Below, in pieces: positions 49,927 to 62,825 of a DNA stretch of 64,000 nt. Source of the stretch: Nymphaea colorata (taxonomy: Eukaryota > Streptophyta > Magnoliopsida > Nymphaeales > Nymphaeaceae); NCBI RefSeq assembly GCF_008831285.2, contig NC_045139.1, forward strand, positions 7,162,204 through 7,226,203, given 5' to 3'. The notes beneath the pieces are model-generated. The model did not search any database and was not told the DNA's origin. It saw nothing but the letters and a program-made list of their open reading frames with translations. The stretch's first letter is position 1. Each line of letters opens with the position of its first letter. The translations under genes and the position numbers were made by a program.

Positions 49927-52057
49927 AGGTAGGTACTTGTTTGATAGCCTCAAACCTGAAATCCGAGACTGATTTTAAATTCATGTTAGGTTAAATCTAC
50001 ATCTTCAACAAACAGTGGATTTCTCAACTGGAGATCTCAAATGTATGTTACCTTGTAAAAATTATGGGTTTGTGATCCAAGGAAAGAAGGGATCTGACCA
50101 CAATTCCATGGTTTTAAAATCTGTGGTAGCCTCATATATGAGATCCAAAGCTATTAAGCATAGCATTGGGTGCTAGACCCATAAGGAATTATCGTGACCC
50201 TTGAGTTTTTCCGCACTGACAGTTGAGAGAATAATGAAGTGAAAAAGAAGATATGATGTTTTGGTTATCTAATAATTCACAACTTTTTTCCGCATTTTTC
50301 TCTCAAACGTCCATGTGTAAAAATTCAAGGGCCATAGTGATTCTTTATGGGTCTGGAACCCCGGGCAGAGTGGTTGGTTGGCCTGATCACCTACACCTGT
50401 GTTCATCCTCTCGTGCATGACTGTGTGCAGGGTATTTTCATCTTTTTGGAAAAATGGGTTATTTTTGTGTTTTTGTAAAAACCATTTCCCCTTTTCATTT
50501 TGTCTTTACAAGGGGAGTCTTGTTTTCTTCATGAACCCAATCCATGTTCAGGCCCGAACATATGATCTGCTTCAGCTCAAGTGTGTTTCTACATGCATCA
50601 TGAGCTGCATTTTCCTTCTGTAAGTTTTTACTGCCTAACTTAGCTGCTTGTACGATCAATTCAATTTCTTCTTTCTGCAACAGTAATCGGCCTACAAATG
50701 TATATGCTAAATTTCCAAGATAAAAAAAAAATCTCACTGAAATTCTTAAAATTTATAATTAGTGTAATAGAATTTCTCCGAAGTCTGAACCATGTAGATT
50801 AGTTGATTCCAGATTCCAAGAATATAAAATAGATTAAATGGCTAGTTCTCAATTGTATATACCTTAAATCTCCCAAATGCCTTTGAAGGCCATATTGCTT
50901 GGTCCCGCAGACCAGTTGTTTACACTTTACACAGCCGAAGCACTTTCTTGTTGTTTCTATAGTTGGGAAAAGCTAGATTAACATTGTCATCTTTGTTTCC
51001 TGGGGCATTAGTTGCCGTTACCCCATTCTTTGGGGGTTCGTTTGTCTCCACTTAATGAACTCCATCTCCTATCCAATTAAGCTGTTGTTTACTTATGTTC
51101 TTAATTCTTTTCAGTATTGCATAATCTCTGATTAGAGCTCTTTGAATTGGCAAAGACAGTGACGTCTGGTATGATATTTTTTTTTTGTTTTTGCGGCAGT
51201 TAAAAGTTCAATATCTCTTACAATTACCTCTATCTTCTTGTTTGGTCATAAAATCTCCAACAATTTCAGGACTGTTTTGATGATTAGATTAATGTTATAC
51301 TGTTTCAACACTTGCAGATTCAAATATGGCTTGCAATGGCATATGAGGCTAAAAATCGCCACAAAGATTGCATAGCACTCTATCGGGAGTTGGAAAGTAA
51401 GCATCCCAGCCTGAGCATTCGAAGGCAAGCTGCTGGTTTGCGCTACATTTTACAGGCACCGAAGCTGAAGATATCTGAGGAAGAGATGGTCACCATTCCT
51501 CTAATTGGTTCCAGTTATGATAGGTTTGTACCAGACCCCTCAAAGTGAACGACACTTCTAGCAACCCATACATCTAACATCTAAATTTATGTATCTTGAT
51601 CTATGAGGAGTTCCTAGATCAGTGGCTCTTCTGCAGCATCTGAAAACTTGAATCTCATGACGTGTTGAATATGTTAAGCCTCGTGCTTAATAAATAAAGT
51701 TAGATACCTATCCTTAGGATATAGCATTCTGATGGCTAGAGCTGAAAAAACAATATTCTGTACATCTTAGTGCGTCATGGAACCTCCTTTTATTTAAATG
51801 TTTGACATCATTAGATGGAAGGAGAAAGTTCTTAGAAATGGCTGTTCTTCAGCTATGCAGGTACATGGAGTGACAAATACAAGGACAAAAGCGAAAGGAA
51901 GGAAATTACAACCAACCAGCTTCCCTCAACCAGAGACTATTTAGCTGATTTCTTTGTATGGCGTCCACCAATTGGATGGGAGAAGAGCAGGGCATTTTGG
52001 GCATATGTGACAGTCTGCTTGGGTTTGGTTGGATTCTGCCTCCTGATTCAGAGATGA
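47790..52057 (+). CDS. TPR-like protein with coiled coil and C-terminal membrane anchor
   Basis: Four exons: 47790-48269, 48408-48560, 51318-51523 and 51853-52057; 347 residues. Residues 1-85 are basic with a Gly-rich patch and a run of seven His-rich residues (HHHHHH near 68-72), possibly a plastid transit region. Residues 101-175 are charged and helical (DDIDWEKEMRERLKEIEEM), a likely coiled coil. Then a TPR-like unit follows (FEVGQKAYGKGNYGRAIEF and AMAYEAKNRHKDCIALYRE), and after YILQAPKLKISEEEMV a conserved-looking tail ending in a single hydrophobic segment, FWAYVTVCLGLVGFCLLIQR. It resembles plant chloroplast TPR-like proteins of unknown role; I cannot name the gene. ATG 47790 was chosen; an in-frame ATG at 47799 is equally possible. 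The acceptor of exon 4 at 51853 is required for the frame. Confidence 0.85.
48589..48655. repeat. (TG)n(AG)n compound microsatellite
   Basis: About 18 bp of TG then about 46 bp of AG, starting 29 bp inside intron 2 of the TPR-like gene. Confidence 0.97.
48788..48890 (+). repeat. Minisatellite, three units of about 34 bp
   Basis: The unit AGC(A/G)(A/T)ACTC..(T)CAGCTTTATGCCA followed by AGAATCTT recurs three times; the third diverges into AACTTCCCGACCA, which is itself repeated after 30 bp. Confidence 0.75.
49720..49867. other. Cluster of four hairpins with an enclosing stem
   Basis: Hairpin 1: 49720-49735 pairs with 49739-49754 (14 of 16 pairs, loop GTC). Hairpin 2: GCCCAATGC at 49773-49781 with GCATTGGGC at 49785-49793 (perfect, loop TTG). 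Hairpin 3: CCACCTAATG at 49811 with CATCAGGTGG at 49826 (9 of 10). Hairpin 4: GTAGAG at 49842 with CTCTAC at 49853. CCACAGC at 49753 also pairs with GCTGTGG at 49861, enclosing hairpins 2-4. It is flanked by (TG)n and (TA)n tracts and lies in intron 2 of the TPR-like gene. Its nature is unknown. Confidence 0.6.
49882..49923. repeat. (TA)n microsatellite
   Basis: TA repeat of about 40 bp directly after the hairpin cluster. Confidence 0.95.
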
Positions 52058-53257
52058 AATCTTCTAGGCCTGTTCATGCGATTGCATGAGGATCTGTATA
52101 TTAATCCCATGGAGGATTGTGAAGCATCCGGAGCATGGCTAAGCAAAGAGTCGAAGAAAGCATGGGTTTGGGGGTGGCTGCTTCACAATGTATGTTGTGC
52201 CAATTCATTGTTATATCCAAGTCATGCACATAATACAGCATGTATGTGCAACTGCATTGCAGTTCTGGAACATGTTTGAAGCTTTGAAAAAGTGTTGTTC
52301 CTCTTGTATACCAGAAAGTATCCAGATTGCTTTCCTGTTCTTTTAGTGGATATGGAATGAAACAGCATGCAGTTTGTCGTTGTGCTACCTTAATTTTGAA
52401 CCAAAACAAAAACGAGAATAGTTTTGCTCACATGTTTCGATTTTTCTATTTGAATATATTTGGCTATAAAAGGATGAATTATGGTTTGCCTATCTACGTT
52501 GAGGTCTCCCTAATGATGATCAGGAATGAAACTTGATATTTGCCGCAGCTTTTGGGTGTATTTCTCGGTGCACCCACCTTGAGTTATTTCACTGAGATAT
52601 ATGGTTGTGATCTATATTGCAAACATCGAATACGCGTTCTGAATCCGAAAGTGGCATTCCGTGGCGTTCCAAGATGCCGTGCAATGAATTGTGGAATACT
52701 GTGACATTGATTTTTTTTTTTTCCCGCTTTGAATGTCATGGCGTGTAGAAGTGATCAACAGAACTACTATGCAGCAAATAAATCTAAACACTTCTATAAT
52801 CTGTCGACAGATCTAACATTTGCTGGTTAAATCTGTTCGACATGCAATCAGAAGGAAAAGCTGTTCGATCGCGCAAGAGAGATTTCTTGACCCCTATTGC
52901 GCAAGAACAATCCACCCAAATCCTAGAGAGATTTAAGCATAGTTTAATTGCAGAGATATACATCTGCAGCCACTTGAGTGCTTGTGAAACATCTCCAAAA
53001 CAAAAGATGTGATTGGAATGGTAAACTTGGCTTACCAAATTGCCCGTTTGAAAAAGGACGTTACCCTCATCTTCATTCTCAGAAGGTACATGACACCGGA
53101 AGGAGCTGCACATGGCATTCACGAGAAACTTGCAACTATCTGGTTATAGAACAATCCTATCCGGTAAAACTTGGCTCGAAACGTCTAGCACAACACAGTA
53201 GCTACGACACTAATTTATCAGGAAAATAAGGTCAAACCGTGTGCTCCCGTATATGTG

Positions 53258-53302
<45 letters not shown>

Positions 53303-53397
53303 TAACATTGCAGAATTTCCACTAGATACACCATGGAGCCAGTAATCTCGTAGAGCCTGAGCTCAGCAATTATGGTGATTATGGCAGGAGGATCATG
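52058..53397. other. Region between convergent TPR and SAM genes
   Basis: Holds the 3' UTRs of both genes. A (GA)n array lies at 53261-53299. Short ORFs have no family features. Confidence 0.45.
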
Positions 53398-54318
53398 CTA
53401 AGGCTGAGTTAGACAATCAATGGCATGCATCAGTTTCCTCCTAGGTCCAACAGCGTTTAAACCCATGTCCTTAAGTCTTTCCATGGTTAAATTCAGCAAT
53501 TCAAAATTTCCCATTTTTTCTTTCTGGAAAATATCCACGAACCTCTCTAAACCTTTTGAAATTAACCACTTGTTCACTCCACCAGCCAATTCAAGCTTAT
53601 GGTCAAGAACTAAAGCCCGTATATTTCGATCTTGTACCCTGCAATTGTTAGGATATTGAACTGATTCAAGCGGTCTGAAGTCTTGCTGCTCCTGTGGGAT
53701 TTTTGCAGACTCAGCCTCTGACAGAGGCTGCAATGTTGATGATGGTTCTCCCACAACATTTTGAGAATCATTGACACGGTTCCCAGAGTCGCCATTCTTG
53801 TCATTGTCCTCTAGCAACTGATCCTCCGATAAGTGATATACATGTGAAGTTAAGTCTGCAGTTTTTTGACTGGACAATTCATTAGATCCTTGTTCTACAT
53901 CCTTTTGAGAAGGCAAACCAGAAGATTCAGTAACAATATTAGGTGCTTCTGTAACAATTGCTGGTGTCACAATTGACTGCTCATTCTTTGCAGGACTAAG
54001 CAAACCAGCTGAGATGTTAGATCCAGAGGTCTTTTGGTGTTCCCCACATTGAGTTTGTTTTTGCTTGGGTCTGCCTCTCTTTCTGACACCAGGCTGAATC
54101 CGCTTATTCCTTGATTTCTCATGATCAGTGGTTACAGCCACTGATAATGGAGGAATGAAGACTCTGATCTTTTGTTTTCTAACAATGACCCAACTGTCTT
54201 CATCCGCATTTGTTTCCTCCACAACCCAGGATTTTGGAGATTTCATAAGCTCAACTGATCTTGCATCACGTTCACCTGCAGCTATGCTTTTTAGTTGCCT
54301 GCGCTTTGTTTTCCTCAT
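53398..54318 (-). CDS. SAM (sterile alpha motif) domain protein with AT-hook-like motif
   Basis: A single uninterrupted frame of 306 residues. It starts MRKTKRRQLKSIA, has SWVIVRKQKIRVFIPP at 43-57 (a conserved plant motif in this group), a basic AT-hook-like KRGRPKQKQ at 80-88, a long Ser/Glu/Gln-rich, probably disordered middle, and a SAM domain at about 240-303 (GGVNKWLISKGLERFVDIF, then NLTMERLKDMGL, GPRRKLMHAI). SAM domains mediate protein-protein or RNA binding; plant members of this type are poorly studied. The upstream sequence near 54390 (- strand GGAGCAG|GTATTG) offers a donor, so a 5' leader exon further right is possible. It converges with the TPR gene. Confidence 0.85.
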   Translation of the reverse strand: MRKTKRRQLKSIAAGERDARSVELMKSPKSWVVEETNADEDSWVIVRKQKIRVFIPPLSVAVTTDHEKSRNKRIQPGVRKRGRPKQKQTQCGEHQKTSGSNISAGLLSPAKNEQSIVTPAIVTEAPNIVTESSGLPSQKDVEQGSNELSSQKTADLTSHVYHLSEDQLLEDNDKNGDSGNRVNDSQNVVGEPSSTLQPLSEAESAKIPQEQQDFRPLESVQYPNNCRVQDRNIRALVLDHKLELAGGVNKWLISKGLERFVDIFQKEKMGNFELLNLTMERLKDMGLNAVGPRRKLMHAIDCLTQP

Positions 54319-55428
54319 TGGTGCATGATATTTATTAAATCATTAAATAGGATTCACCGCAAATAATTTGGTGCCTCCAGATGCAACAATACCTGCTCCA
54401 AGCCAATAACATAATAAGCAGTAACATAGAAATTGCTACAAGTAGCAAAACAGACTCACAAAGAACTACATTACCGAAAGCACTCCACAGTCAAGGTCAC
54501 CTTTGGGAGATGATTTATTATTACTTCTAGTTTTAACTTTTAAGTAGGCTTGGTTTCAAAGAAATCATGAAGCTCTTAAGAGAAGATCCTTTCTAACAAA
54601 AGCAGCAATGACAATGTTTTATGTTAGACTTGCAGAAGTACACATGCAAGGCAAAAAATATATATAAATAAAAAAATAAAAAATTTGGAGACAAAGATGC
54701 CTGATGATGCCTTAACATGGAAATTAAGAACACCATAAAAGGGATACATCATAGTACAATAAAGGCATAGCTTTTGGCAGGTCACAATTTTTTATGATGA
54801 CTACAAAGTCAAAATCATGGCAGCAAGAATTTCTACCATTTAAATTAAAGGAAGGGAAGGTGGAAGTGGGAACAGAGTGCTTAAAGAAATCCAACTAAAG
54901 TAACAAAGGACTGCATTTTAGGAAAAATTGAGAATCAACAGCCTGTTATTGCAGATATGAATGCAAAAGTAAATACCAACAAAGACCTGACGAAGGCAGT
55001 GTCTGTGTCCAGGAAGCAGAAAAAAGAGTAGGAAGCAATATAGAGAATCATTAGGAAGTAATATGTGAAGTATAATATAAGAATAAGGTCAAATTTTTGG
55101 GGAACCACAATTTCTAAATATGGGAACCCAGGACTTTTGAGGATACCAGATTTTGTCCATCATGAGAATCAAGATTCTAGGAGGAATTAAGATTCCCATG
55201 ATGGGAACTGTCATTACTATGTATTTGTAATTTGCACATTGTAGTGTCTTTTTCATCATGATCATGAAGTCAGTTCTTGTCTCATGAGTTTATACCCTAT
55301 GCTACATGCTCACTTTATGCCAACCATGATGAAAGGACATAACATATTAAAACCTCATGATGTGTCCTTGTTTCCCTTAATATATATTTTTCTTTGTTAC
55401 CTCTCTTGCAATGCTTTCTCATGTTGTA
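54319..55428. other. Upstream region or leader intron of the SAM gene
   Basis: AT-rich with no recognisable exon or mobile element. Confidence 0.4.
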
Positions 55429-55684
55429 TGGTGTTCATATAAACATTTTGTGAACAGCTTACTTCTTGTGTGTTTTCATGCTCCTGGTGGATGAGTACTA
55501 GTTCAGCCTTTTATCTGAGCTTTCATTTTGGCTCCCATTGTCTCTCTTGAGGTGCTTATTATCCCCTAAAGAATTCATATAAACATCTTGCAGACAACTT
55601 TCCCTTTTGCGCTTTTTTCATGCAACTGGTTGAAGAGTATTAACTTCAGCTTTCTATCTGGACTTTCATTTTGACTCCATGGTT
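55429..55684 (+). repeat. Imperfect tandem duplication, period about 143 bp
   Basis: TTCATATAAACAT(T/C)TTG..ACA, then TTTTCATGC..CTGGT, GAGTA and CT(G)A/GCTTTCATTTTG(G/A)CTCC occur in the same order at 55429 and 55572, with many differences between the two units. Confidence 0.7.
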
Positions 55685-56080
55685 CAATACCTTGCCTGGT
55701 AATAGGACGGGTGAAGGAGAAGCGTCACCAGCAGTTATGGGCATAGAAGGACTTGGACTTCATAGAATTCACTTCCACCAACATGGCAATGGAATTTCGA
55801 AGACATCCAAAAGATCCTTATTTAACTCGATATAGAAAAATGAAAAGCCTAGTCAATTCATTGATACAGTAGAAAATATGTTAGGCAAAATGGGAAAACT
55901 TAAATCTTAGGATGTGAAATCTATCCTATGATGTCCCTCAGTGAGTTTTTCTAAAATCCATCTAATTGTAACATGTCCAACCTTAAAAAACGGGGAATGA
56001 CTGCTAAAATCAGTTATCATAGCCAATCGCTAGACTCAAGATACCTGGTATTCTTGTCATAACTCATAAGTTCGGGTGAT

Positions 56081-56578
56081 GGGAACAGGAACTCCAAACC
56101 ATATGTCAAGTACTCCAGCCTTTCAGGTAAGTTGTGCTTAGGAAATCGATGTTGTAATATACTAATGTAGGCAATGCATACATTCATCACATGGTTTGTG
56201 AGTTTCTTAATGAACATTACACATACACATATGCAAGAAGACTACATGGATAGACATAGATACAGAAAAGCACTCACATGAAGGCAAATAGACAGACAAA
56301 CATAAGACATGCCTGCAAATGCATGTCATGGGAACAGGAACTCCAAACCATATGTCAAGTACTCCAGCCTTTCAGGTAAGTTGTGCTTAGGAAATCGATG
56401 TTGTAATGTACTAATGTAGGCAATGCATACATTCTGGTTTGTGAGTTTCTTAATGAACATTACACATACACATATGCAAGAAGACTACATGGATAGACAT
56501 AGATACAGAAAAGCACTCACATGAAGGCAAATAGACAGACAAACATAAGACATGCCTGCAAATGCATGTCATGGTGCT
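56081..56578 (+). repeat. Recent tandem duplication, period 249 bp
   Basis: The unit starting GGGAACAGGAACTCCAAACC lies at 56081 and again at 56330; both run to TGCCTGCAAATGCATGTCAT. Apart from a 6-bp loss (ATTCATCACATGG versus ATTCTGG) and one or two base changes they are identical, so the event is recent. Confidence 0.95.
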
Positions 56579-59063
56579 ATGACACATATCAGGTTCAGAA
56601 CATATTTTTCACTTTCACCATCCTCTTAGTAAATCAAACCCTTTTAGATACAATAAGATTGTTTGTGGAGAGGATATTTAATAATGAAAAATGTAACAGC
56701 AAGCAGATGCTGTCTGTCCAATATCAAATAGGGTATTTGGAGCATAGCTTGATCCCTAGCAAACAAACTAGAAAATGAGAATTGTTGACCCTTAAGATCT
56801 CAGGCTCATAAAGAGGATGAAGGGGCCAACACTTAGCCTGGCTGTAGAAGACAAGGTTATCGCCAAATTATCAAACCTAAAAACATAAAAACCTAAGATG
56901 CAACATATTGAAGTTTTAGCCTTCCACTTTCCATTAATGCCTAATCTAATTAACATTAATCGTGCTCTTTCTTTTGCTTGGACGTCAGTAGATAGAAAAT
57001 ACAATTTTCCTGTGAAATGGACTCCGACAACCCCTTTAAGGAATAGACAGTGAAAGAACTCATGCCATTGAGAACAAGTCCAATTTGATTCTTGCTCAAA
57101 TGTAGATAAAAATAATGCATTTTCCGGGGAAAAAGGACTTCAGTAACCATCCGCCTATCTCAGCATCCAGCTCCTCTATCAAGGAGCTTTCTTTGCTGAC
57201 TGACATTCACCTATTGAAAAGGAATCAAAGAAAAAATGATGGTCAGAGTTATCCCCACAACGTTTCTCCTCCAAACCCCCAGACAATCGAGAGTGTTTCT
57301 CCAGAAAGCGAGCCAGAAGCTGAAATGGAGAAAACAAATCGTCGAGATGGAGATGCCTATGAAACCAGAAGAACTCGGGGTTCTACATGATATGGTCATT
57401 ATAGGTTGCATCAGAAGTTCCGCGCTAAATCAGCCAAACTCGAGTGTTAGTTTTTACAGCCCTTTCAGGATTTCAAACTCATAAAACAAACTCATTGCAG
57501 ACGAAAATCAGAACTTTCGTAGTGTGCGTTTGGCATTAAGGTCTGAATTCAGAAACTCTGGTTCCTAAACAGCCTAACCTTCGGTTCTCATTCTCGTTTT
57601 CTAACATAAATAAGTGAATGCAAATTATCAAAGTCCCCATGATCTGAATGGATTGCAGAATTATAGAACCAGTAGTAGACCAATCGGCAAGAAAATATAT
57701 AACGTAGAACATCATAAATTATTAAAGCAGGGGAGGGCACCTCAAAGGAACAAGCTGGAATTCAGACTCCTGTATTAGACTGGCAAGGTGGGGGTGCTGT
57801 AAAGAAGGAAAGGATGAACATAGTCAATCTTTTGTGCTGCCTGCTGAAGAGAGATGGCAACAGAGCCACTTGCCGGTCGGACAGATGGTCGACCGCCGAT
57901 CTTTGTCACTCGCAACAGCTGGAGAGATGGGGTCCCCGTAGCCTAATTCCTTCTTCTGAAGCCTCCTGCCATGCTACTAACCGCTTACAAACGTGATCGC
58001 TCTTCCTTAACAGAGAACAAATACCCACTTTATGGAACCTCCTTGGTCGGCCAGAAATTGAAAAATACCAGACAAGTGAGGGAAGCCAAGAGAAAAATCA
58101 GGAAAACTGGAGCAACTATTCCAATTTTGGAAGAACAAAAACCTGCCAAGAAGGAACTAGAAGGGATGGAAAACAAAGTGAGATTGAATAGCTTTTCTTA
58201 ACTATTTCATTTTGTAGGCAAGGTTGGGCAAACGCCACAGTTCAAGAGTCATCGACCCGTGAATCGTTGACCTCCTTCCAACTTGATCACTGAGGAGCTT
58301 TCAGCTTTCGCGTGCGTTCTCCTTTCCGAGAAACATTTGAAAAGCCAACCAATTGTGATTCGCAGTCACAATTTCAATCTTAAAGGCATAAATTAGATGG
58401 ATTGACATAAAGAAAGGCATCCTTTCACCGTATTCTACCCTGCCTTCTGTCCTACGAACGTGACCAGCCTTGGAGCCATAAACAAATCTATCCTTCGTTC
58501 CATCTTTTACTATAGCATATATGTCAACGAAACCAAGCATACAGTGTAATCTTCATGTCAGCAAATGAGCTCTTGCAATAATCATATTTTTTTCTGTATG
58601 TAGGAAGAGATTATGAGCCAAAATATTCTAGTTGTTGATCTTTTAAACTCTTGTAAGATCGGTTACGCTGACGCATATGAAAATATGATTTTTTTGATAT
58701 TGGTTCCCACTATGATGTCATAACATGGAGCACCATGAGATAATTCTCGATATTGAGCGGCCAGCTGATAACTGATCTAAGTTCTTGAAATAAACTTCAA
58801 ATTTGTTATAGGAACATTTGGACATATGAATCGTCATTTTATATATGTGCCCTACTTCTTTTGTTCTAAAAGGATGGTTTTAAGACCTTAAAGTTTGCTT
58901 CTATTTGCTAAGTACTAAGACACATGTTTATATATCAAGTTCGATGAAATTTATGCTATTGCATAACAGACGTCCTTGGGATGTGGAAGATGAAGGGAGA
59001 CCTCCACCAGTTTTTGTCAACAGAGAGATGTTTGGCGGGTTGGATCAAGTAAATATTAAGAGA
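56579..59063. other. Intergenic region
   Basis: No gene recognised. The stretch at 57110-57400 has open frames on both strands (for example PQTIESVSPESEPEAEMEK on the + strand), but without splice sites, start context or family motifs I could trust. Confidence 0.4.
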
Positions 59064-59490
59064 TAGGGATGACAACCGATGGAATTCAGATCGCATATCT
59101 GACCGAAATGCTCAAAAAGAATGATATGAAAAAGAAAAATTAACATTCGCTAAGAAATCAGATTAGCTTCAGACAGTTTTAAGTAAATATATGGTCGGAT
59201 TGGGAGACAAATTTAGTCTCAAAGAAACATCCTATATCCAATATCTATTCATTTTGAAAGTCTGTCCTTACCATATGATAATGCAGTTTCAATATGGTTG
59301 TGCACTTAAAAGTTAGGTTCAGATGCAAAATTGAAATTGAAGGTTGGATTCAAATGTGAATTTGGAAATTAGAGTTGGATATCGTATATACATACTCTTC
59401 ATTCATATCTGAATCTAAATATATAAACATGCAATAAATCAAATATAGTAAAGGGTACACCAGAATCAATTCCGATCCATTGACATCCTA
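59064..59490. mobile_element. Possible 427-bp MITE
   Basis: The left end TAGGGATGACAACCGATGGA and the inverted right end TAGGATGTCAATGGATCGGA resemble each other and the common plant hAT-like end TAGGGATGTCAATGG. Internal GGTTCAGATGCAAA / GGATTCAAATGTGAA pieces repeat. I see no convincing target duplication. Confidence 0.45.
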
Positions 59491-61606
59491 TCGACAGGGA
59501 GCAAGAGAGGGATGTGAAAGCTGTCAAGTTGAAGACTCTCATTAAGTCCAAACTTTGTTATTTTACTGTCTGAAATCTCTTACAGTGTTGAGTTCCTAAC
59601 ATTTAGTGGTCGATGCTCACCCTCAGCACAAAACAACGAAAATAACAAAGCCTTCGTCAGACACATGCAGGTTAATTCATCATTTGTACAAGATCATGTA
59701 TAAAACCTGAGTAGGAATTTGAATAATTTTAAATCCAACAAAAGGATAATGTTAGATACATTTATAGGATCTGATTTGGCCAACATCATAACTGGCAAAC
59801 TTGTGACCCGGACTTGAACGAGGAAGGTGAATCTCAACCAAGAACACCCTGAGAAAACTCACTTAAACTAGTTAGGGACCTAATTTATCAAAGTAAATAA
59901 AGGTTTTAGTTACTAATTATGTAAGCTCTCAACATATTACTGATTGATCAACTTATTTAGCTAACATCAAAAGGCTGTCTCAACGTTCCGTCATGCATAT
60001 CTTTCTCACCAGCTATGGTGCATGGAACTTCTACGAAATGAGACACTCGTCTATGAAGCAAATCTAGGCTGCATCATAAGACGAGCGTATATGTTTAACA
60101 CAGTTTAGAATCAACCACCCTAACTGTGGGCGGGATCCTTGTCCATCACAGTAAGTGAAAACTTTCGGAGGGACAATTAGTAGTATGACACATGTATATA
60201 AACTGTTAAGAACGAGGCCAAAAGAAGAGGAAGAAGATGACACAATGACTGTCTACATGGTTCAGAGACCAAGTTAAGTCCACGGCCAGGTAGGTTTTTT
60301 TCATTATATTCATAAAGAGTGAGAATACAAGAAAAATAACTGGGCCTCTAAAACATGTGAATTAGGGCAAAACCGTAAAAAATGCATATTGCATAAATGG
60401 CCTTACAAAATTTTTGCTTGAAGGGACGGCACTTAGTCAAATCCATATCACTTAAATTTGTTTTAAAACATACTTGAAACAAAAAATACAACCGTTACAT
60501 GTTTGTAATTACTAATTAATTACAAGCATGTTTTAAACTAAATTTTCTCATATGAAATATTAGATTCATTTACTGTCAAAATTTTAGTGTTCTTGGTACT
60601 GCTAAAACTTTTATTATTAAAGTGATGCATTTAAAAGCCAAAAATAATTTATTTAACTTAATATATATTTTCTGTCAAATTACTTTTACAATTATAATTA
60701 TGTCTATACAGTTATATTGCAAAAATATAGAAACTGGGAATTTATGATTTTGATCTTTAACCTAAGCGGTTTGAGATAACTATTTTATTTTAACTTAAAA
60801 GGAATTTAGGGTGCGTTTGGAGAACACCCTTGCATGTCAGGTTGTTGTTGAAACAAGGTAAACTTCTACAACTTTACTGTATCAAAGTCGACAGACTGTT
60901 GTCTGCGAGCAAAAATATCTTGGATGCTTAAATCGTACAGCAACAAGCGTGTCACTGCAAACGTATTTTTTAATGGAGATGTTTGTAACTTTGTAGCCTC
61001 TGTAACTGGACGAAGATAAGAGTGGAGAAATTAGAGAATTTTTGTTAAAAACGTTCTGTGGTACGGTAGTTGAAAGTGGTGAGACGACTTATATGCACTC
61101 CATCTTTGTTCCTCTTGATTTGACTCCTAAACCTGATGTTATTTTGATCTTCAGCATCGTGCATGGACTGCTTCTTACAATTCAGCATCCACAGTCGCGA
61201 ATCCCTTGAGGGGTAGCCATACCGATTCTAGGAAGATCTTCCGTTCATACCAGCTTATGCCAAGAGGCACAAGCTGTATACATAGCTGCCAAGAGTAGAC
61301 CAGATTTTGACATAGCAAAGCCAAAATATACTGTATACCACCCTCGCAAATAACCAAGAAAAGAAGAAAAACCGAAACGGTTGAACACATCAATTCTATT
61401 TCTCTTGATCAAATAATATTTGAAAGAAACAACCACGTTTACTAGAGTTACATCTATTCGACACCACAAGTGCACATCAAAACTGTCCATTTAGATGATG
61501 AACAAAATCGAATATTCGCCAAATTAAATTTTGGGCAACTGAACTAGTCATCACAACTCCACTACATTCCCTGATGCCCTGTTCATAATGCCTACAGAAA
61601 CTAATG
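59491..61606. other. Intergenic region
   Basis: AT-rich. A 15-bp inverted repeat with 14 pairs lies at 60497-60511 and 60517-60531 (ACATGTTTGTAATTA and its complement, loop CTAAT). No gene recognised. Confidence 0.4.
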
Positions 61607-62825
61607 TTACCTTGCTGCAGCTCGTGCACTCATGGAGGAGTGATAGTTGGTGCTCCTCTGTTTCCTATAAGAGGTGTATACATCGTCATATTGGGTAACC
61701 TCATTTGGATTGGCTGTAGCTCCCAGGCCCAGCCTCCCTGAGCTCAAGGAACCTGGCTTCCGCTCCACAGATCCATCAGGAAGAGTCCCCGTCTCTGGAT
61801 CAACCACCTGAAGATTTGGTGGTGGAGGTATACAAGCACCACCTTTCCGGACCGGGGCTTCTCTCTCATATTCATCATCACTATCTGCGTTGCTTTGTCT
61901 TGATCCCTTCAAAGGGCCCTCAGAAGGATTTACCTCTCCAATTTCCTTGAAGAATTTAGACACTCTTTCTAGAATATATGACTGAGAGACTGTAGAAGGT
62001 GGGATCATAGTGGGGATATCCAAAGGGCTCATGGGTGAGTAGGGAACACCACTGCCAATTTGCATTTTACGAACCATTCCAGGAATAAGGCCTGGGGGAA
62101 ACAATGGGTATGGTGGTAGGGGCTGATCCCCGACTTTGCCTGTCAATTTTTGGAGATGGGCCGTCTGATTGGGAGGCTGGACAGGACCAGCTAAAGGTAG
62201 CGACCCTCCAAATTGGGTGGCAGCGCCAGCAACAGAGGGATAGGCAGAAGGCAACGCATTTGCAGAGAACTGTGTTGCTATTGGTGGAACAAACTGAGAA
62301 CTTGAAGTAACTGAAGCAGCTGCAGGGCCAGTTTGGTCTTTCTGATCCATTGGTGGGACTGAGCTTCTCTGCTGTTCAGCTTGCCAATGACCTTGTGATA
62401 ATCCTGCAGTGGTGAGGCAGCACATAATAAAATTATAATAAGGAAGATCCTATATGTTTTCGTATTTGCATCAATGAGAGCATGCACAAACGAAAGAAGA
62501 GAGAGCATGCGAGAGAAAGAGAGAGATAGAGAGAGAGAGACCTGATAGATTTGGTGAGTCATTTGGGGCAGAGACTTGCTCCTTCAAGGGGCCAGCATGA
62601 GTAGAGGTCGGTGTTCCACCAAGCATTTCACCCTCATAGGCATAAATTGTGTCAGAGTCATAGACTTCCTTAGAGGCCCAGAACTGCAATATTTTCTGTA
62701 GCCTAGACTGGTTCGCTTCTCTGTTATGAGGATTGTGGTAAATCCTTGCAAGCATAGATCCAAGAACAGGCCTAAATGCAAGGGCCTCATTATCAAGTTC
62801 ATGAGGAAGAAGACGACGCTGTAGA
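61607..62825 (-). CDS. CHERP-like RNA-processing protein, C-terminal two exons
   Basis: Two exons on the - strand, 62825-62542 and 62403-61607 (stop), joined in frame through [12 protein letters not shown]; about 359 residues, continuing beyond the window. The first exon carries the end of a CID/RPR domain ([40 protein letters not shown]), which in this family binds the RNA polymerase II C-terminal tail. The second has a Pro-rich stretch, [52 protein letters not shown] and the end SMSARAAAR. Plant homologues are annotated as calcium homeostasis endoplasmic reticulum protein-like, nuclear proteins linked to splicing by their SURP and CID domains. The SURP domain would lie off the right edge. 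The intron between the exons opens with a CT-rich tract. Confidence 0.85.

Noticed and set aside
57110-57480. Possible gene with PESEPEAEMEK-like reading
   Set aside because: Three frames are open together, no acceptable splice sites or start context, and no family match.
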